From Clostridium sp. Marseille-Q2269 (GTDB taxonomy: Bacteria; Bacillota; Clostridia; Clostridiales; Clostridiaceae), in NCBI RefSeq assembly GCF_943736985.1, contig NZ_CALSFS010000001.1, forward strand, positions 496,001-560,000: 64,000 nt of DNA, given 5' to 3'. Positions 61,282 through 64,000 of this stretch are shown here, in pieces. The notes beneath the pieces are model-generated. The model was not told the DNA's origin. It was given only the letters and a program-made list of their open reading frames with translations, and ran no database searches. Both the position numbers and the translations under genes were made by a program. Positions within the stretch are counted from its first letter, which is position 1. Each line of letters starts with the position of its first letter.

Positions 61282-62052
61282 TCAATATTTACTTTTATTT
61301 TTGGGATCTATATTATATCCGCTTAAACTAATTAATATCTGACTTGGAAGATAAAAAAACCAGATTAAAGGTAAAAATATATTTTCTAAATTTTTAATAT
61401 GTTGTATATTTAATAAATAAAAGCTAATATTAGAAAAACCCACATTTAAATCACATAGAAAAAATAAGGTAATACCTATACTTATAATTTTACAGGTTAC
61501 AGGTTTAAAAAAATTATTATTAAATGTTTTGTAAGCTATTATTAAGCTTTGAATAAGCAATAATGTATACATTAAAGCCAAAGATAATATAGTATTTTCC
61601 CTTGAAAATATATTTATATTTTTTATAAAAACAAATATAAATATATACAATATAAACATATAAATATCTTTATGTTTATATTGTACCTGTCCATTTATAT
61701 CTATAAACCTTCCATGTCGTATTATATATAGGCTCTGCACAATGATAAAAAATAAAATTCCTACCTTATTATTTTGTAAAATAACCATATTAAAATCTGC
61801 TACAGTTGTAAAAAATAAAGCTAGTCTTAAAATAGTTATATCTACTCTATCATATATGTTATGTTTAGATATAAATAAGGTGATGGCAAAGCAAATAACT
61901 ATACTAATAAATTTTATATTTGAAGAATATTTGTATAAACTTTGAATTTGAAAAAAATCCATAACTAAAATAAATAAATATATTATAAAATCTATGGTTA
62001 ATAATATTTTAATAGCATTGCTTTTTATATTTTTTATTATCAATATTTTCAC
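61282..62052 (-). CDS. Polytopic membrane protein, unknown function
   Basis: A 256-residue protein, nearly all hydrophobic, with about eight predicted helices and very high Ile/Phe/Asn content. Visible pieces: FIIYLFILVMDFFQI, FAITLFISKHNIYDRVDI, LLFIIVQSLYIIRHGRFIDI, and a polar tail NIDPKNKSKY. The SLYIIRHGR segment is somewhat like 7TM/lysoplasmalogenase-type membrane proteins, but I cannot assign a family. Confidence 0.6.
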   Translation of the reverse strand: MKILIIKNIKSNAIKILLTIDFIIYLFILVMDFFQIQSLYKYSSNIKFISIVICFAITLFISKHNIYDRVDITILRLALFFTTVADFNMVILQNNKVGILFFIIVQSLYIIRHGRFIDINGQVQYKHKDIYMFILYIFIFVFIKNINIFSRENTILSLALMYTLLLIQSLIIAYKTFNNNFFKPVTCKIISIGITLFFLCDLNVGFSNISFYLLNIQHIKNLENIFLPLIWFFYLPSQILISLSGYNIDPKNKSKY

Positions 62053-62194
62053 TCCTAAATTTTAATTGCCAAATATAATTATTCTTATATTATTTCCATA
62101 TTTTTATACGCCATTTGGTTTTATTATATATATATGTTAAAGTTAGCTAATATTTACCCAAATATAATAATTCCAACGCTTTTTATTATATATT

Positions 62195-62230
62195 AATAAA
62201 ACCCACCGATAATTTATCAGTAGGTTTATT
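62195..62230 (-). terminator. Terminator after the small 46-residue gene
   Basis: AATAAACCTACTGATAAA pairs with TTATCGGTGGGTTTTATT on the minus strand with two mismatches. Confidence 0.7.
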
Positions 62231-62234
62231 ATTT

Positions 62235-62375
62235 TTATTTATTTCTAATTCCTTGTTTTGCTGCTATTTTGCTAGAATTTCCTCTATCCATATATCCTGT
62301 AGTAGAGTTCTTGCTATTCTCACTATTGTTTATTGCACTTTGATTTTTAGATTTTATATCAGAGTTCTTACTCAT
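62235..62375 (-). CDS. Small 46-residue Ser/Asn-rich protein
   Basis: ATG at 62375 follows AAGGAAGTG. Product starts MSKNSDIKSKNQSAINNSEN and ends AAKQGIRNK with GYMDRGNSS between. Soluble and basic, similar in style to minor spore proteins, no family recognised. Followed by its own terminator, which supports it as a real gene. Confidence 0.6.
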   Translation of the reverse strand: MSKNSDIKSKNQSAINNSENSKNSTTGYMDRGNSSKIAAKQGIRNK

Positions 62376-62620
62376 ATAATCACTTCCTTATATTATTTAA
62401 ATTCACTATATATTATTCTCAAAATGTTCTCATATTATTTTTATATAATATAACTTTACATTTTTAATGGATAATAAATTATAAGGAAAAGATTTTTTAA
62501 AGCTACTGTAAAAAATATAAGAAATCAAAAAATCAATATGAACTTATATTAAATGCTATTATATTTAGTTATTTAATACAAAGGGTGTTTTGTATCACGC
62601 CTACTTTGGTAGTTGTTGAA

Positions 62621-63415
62621 TTAGCACATGCCTACATATTTATTTATAGTTTTGTATACTGCATTATCATTATTGTTGCCAGCTATAAATTTAGCCTTTT
62701 CCTTTACATCCTCTGGTGCATTTTCCATAGCATAGCTATAATAAGCCTGATTAAACATAGTTATATCATTATAATAATCTCCAAAAACCATAGTATTATC
62801 TTTATTTATATTAAACTTTTTTTGAAGTATTTCTATTGCATGACCCTTACTTACTTCTTTATTCATAATATCTATCCATTTATCTCCTGAAGCTACAAAT
62901 TGAAGGTTTTTATCTAAATTTTCTTTTAAGTAATCCGTCATATTAGCTTTAATACCATCTTTAACATAATAACTTATCTTTTGAACAGGTTGATCTATAT
63001 CATCAAAAGATTTGTATTCTATATAAGGTACGTTATAAAAACTAAACTCATCTTTAATACTTTGAGATGGGTTAACAACCAACGCTTCATTTTCTCCTGC
63101 CAAAATCAACTCTTCTCCAAAATTTCTCTTTAAATTTTCCACTGATTTTATATATTTTTTATCTATATAATTGGCATAGAGAGTTTGTCCATTTTTATTA
63201 TATTTTATAAGTGCTCCATTATGAGCTATAAGTATCATACCTTCTTTTACATTATTAAAATTTTCATTTAATTGAGAATAAAATCTTCCACTAGCTGCTG
63301 CAAATTTTATTCCATTCTTGTGTAAATCATTTATTAAATTGAATACTTTGTTATATATTTTCCCATCACTATTTACTAGTGTTCCGTCTAAATCTGTAGC
63401 TATAAATTTTATCAT
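62621..63415 (-). CDS. Cof-type HAD-IIB sugar-phosphatase-like hydrolase
   Basis: About 264 residues from ATG 63415 (GAGGAGG upstream); the longer in-frame start (63460) has no ribosome site. Motif I MIKFIATDLDGTLVNSDGKI (Asp 8, Asp 10), motif II KFAAASGRFYSQL, motif III Lys in EVSKGHAIEIL, motif IV MVFGDYYNDITMFN. Cof proteins dephosphorylate sugar phosphates, FMN or pyridoxal phosphate. Substrate unknown. Confidence 0.9.
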   Translation of the reverse strand: MIKFIATDLDGTLVNSDGKIYNKVFNLINDLHKNGIKFAAASGRFYSQLNENFNNVKEGMILIAHNGALIKYNKNGQTLYANYIDKKYIKSVENLKRNFGEELILAGENEALVVNPSQSIKDEFSFYNVPYIEYKSFDDIDQPVQKISYYVKDGIKANMTDYLKENLDKNLQFVASGDKWIDIMNKEVSKGHAIEILQKKFNINKDNTMVFGDYYNDITMFNQAYYSYAMENAPEDVKEKAKFIAGNNNDNAVYKTINKYVGMC

Positions 63416-63653
63416 GTTTTTCCTCCTCTGTATTATGGTGATTTTATATTTGAAAATCACATGCTACTTTGTATATCCTAATAATATATTTTTTATCCTT
63501 TTATATTATAGCATAACTAAAATATTTGTTTAATTTCACCTTAAATACCTTTGTGTTAAAAATTAACAACATATATTATTTTTAAAAATAATATATTATA
63601 ATAATTAAACCATTATAAAACCTTATGTAAATGCATGGGATTTTTGAACAATG

Positions 63654-63686
63654 TTAAGTTATCAATAAATTTTATTGATAACTTAA
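63654..63686. terminator. Perfect hairpin
   Basis: TTAAGTTATCAATAAA pairs with TTTATTGATAACTTAA. No strong T-run; terminator or processing site. Confidence 0.5.
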
Positions 63687-63707
63687 GATATTGTAAATAT
63701 AAACATT

Positions 63708-63749
63708 AAAGCCTATTTTTTATATTTATTAATATAAAAAATAAGCTTT
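63708..63749 (-). terminator. Terminator after folD
   Basis: AAAGCTTATTTTTTATATT pairs with AATATAAAAAATAGGCTTT on the minus strand with one mismatch, 25 bases past the stop. Confidence 0.7.
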
Positions 63750-63773
63750 GCTTTTATTTATTAACTTTATAGT

Positions 63774-64000
63774 TTAATGTTTTTCTGCTGACTTTACTAT
63801 GTGTTTTAATAGTAAGGTAGTTGTAACGCTTCCAACTCCTCTTGGTACTGGAGTTATGGCACTTACTTTATGTTCTACATTTTGAAAATCTACGTCTCCA
63901 CATAATTTCCCATCTTCATCTACATTTATACTTACATCTATAACTATAGAATTTTCATTAAAATATTCTTCTTTTATTAATTTAGCTTTCCCTATAGCTG
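63774..64000 (-). CDS. folD: Bifunctional methylenetetrahydrofolate dehydrogenase/cyclohydrolase, 3' part
   Basis: The last 75 codons of a gene running off the right edge. The visible C-terminus reads [20 protein letters not shown] then [20 protein letters not shown], matching the FolD end (GDVDF and ITPVPGGVGPMT), with Arg in place of the first Gly of GGVG and Ser for Pro. FolD interconverts methylene-, methenyl- and formyl-tetrahydrofolate with NADP. Confidence 0.92.
   Translation of the reverse strand, partial: AIGKAKLIKEEYFNENSIVIDVSINVDEDGKLCGDVDFQNVEHKVSAITPVPRGVGSVTTTLLLKHIVKSAEKH

Larger units (their letters stand above)
63416..63773. other. Gene-free interval with two hairpins
   Basis: AT-rich spacer upstream of the Cof-type gene and downstream of folD. 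Contains the hairpins at 63654-63686 and 63708-63749 and nothing else recognised. Confidence 0.6.

Overview
The window is very AT-rich DNA from a low-GC, Gram-positive, anaerobic spore former. Pyruvate:ferredoxin oxidoreductase, Fe-S serine dehydratase, flavodoxin, a Spo0E-type phosphatase, the cotJABC spore-coat operon, a YaaH/SleL-like cortex hydrolase, a CsxC-like exosporium protein and a DUF3787 spore-surface protein together point to Clostridium. The closest feel is C. sporogenes / proteolytic (Group I) C. botulinum; this is an inference, as no database was searched. No tRNA, rRNA, CRISPR array, prophage or toxin gene was seen.

Layout. 1-3.1 kb: end of a thioredoxin-reductase-like gene, gapN, an 800-base gene-free element made of two long imperfect palindromes, and a small glutaredoxin. 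3.4-10 kb: a frameshifted lipoprotein gene, two copies of a structured dispersed repeat, a Na+/alanine symporter, a PTS EIIC-like membrane protein divergent from an XRE-cupin regulator, and Spo0E. 10-17.5 kb: a degenerate NlpC/P60-like membrane protein, a dUTPase with an insertion, a HesB-like protein with a Cys-repeat tail, a LURP-one protein, a phosphodiester-glycosidase pair and cotJABC. 17.8-25.3 kb: an oligopeptide-type ABC importer without ATPases, then a four-gene cassette resembling Bacillus YknWXYZ in which the YknX position is filled by an unrelated-looking secreted protein. 25.6-31 kb: dipeptidase, alpha/beta hydrolase, HAD nucleotidase, small spore-type proteins, a chemoreceptor relic and sdaAB-sdaAA. 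31-39 kb: a diguanylate cyclase, the LysM-GH18 enzyme, an 816-residue Asn/Lys-rich repeat protein with a CsxC-like C-terminal domain, the CsxC-like protein, a Pro-rich aromatic protein and a GNAT enzyme. 39.5-46.6 kb: third repeat copy, decayed transporter relics, tyrS with a tyrosine T-box, flavodoxin, nifJ and a DUF3787 gene. 46.8-53.4 kb: ABC-2 permease remnant, two CPBP proteases, an AgrC/AgrA-like two-component system and an intact insertion sequence. 53.5-60 kb: a one-strand sulfur cluster (Rrf2 regulator, cysK, cystine-type ABC permease and binding protein, cysteine desulfurase, larE-like, mnmA). 60-64 kb: a structured palindrome, ZIP transporter, a polytopic membrane protein, a small spore-type protein, a Cof-type phosphatase and the 3' end of folD.

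How genes work together. The sulfur cluster would take up or make cysteine and pass its sulfur on to tRNA thiolation under a CymR-like repressor. The spore genes supply coat, exosporium and cortex-lysis parts. The AgrCA pair next to two CPBP proteases, with a LytTR-type 21-bp-spaced direct repeat upstream of one of them, looks like a peptide-sensing immunity locus whose transporter has decayed. Several predicted starts are TTG or GTG and were chosen from Shine-Dalgarno spacing; cotJA in particular is easy to miss because it starts with TTG.
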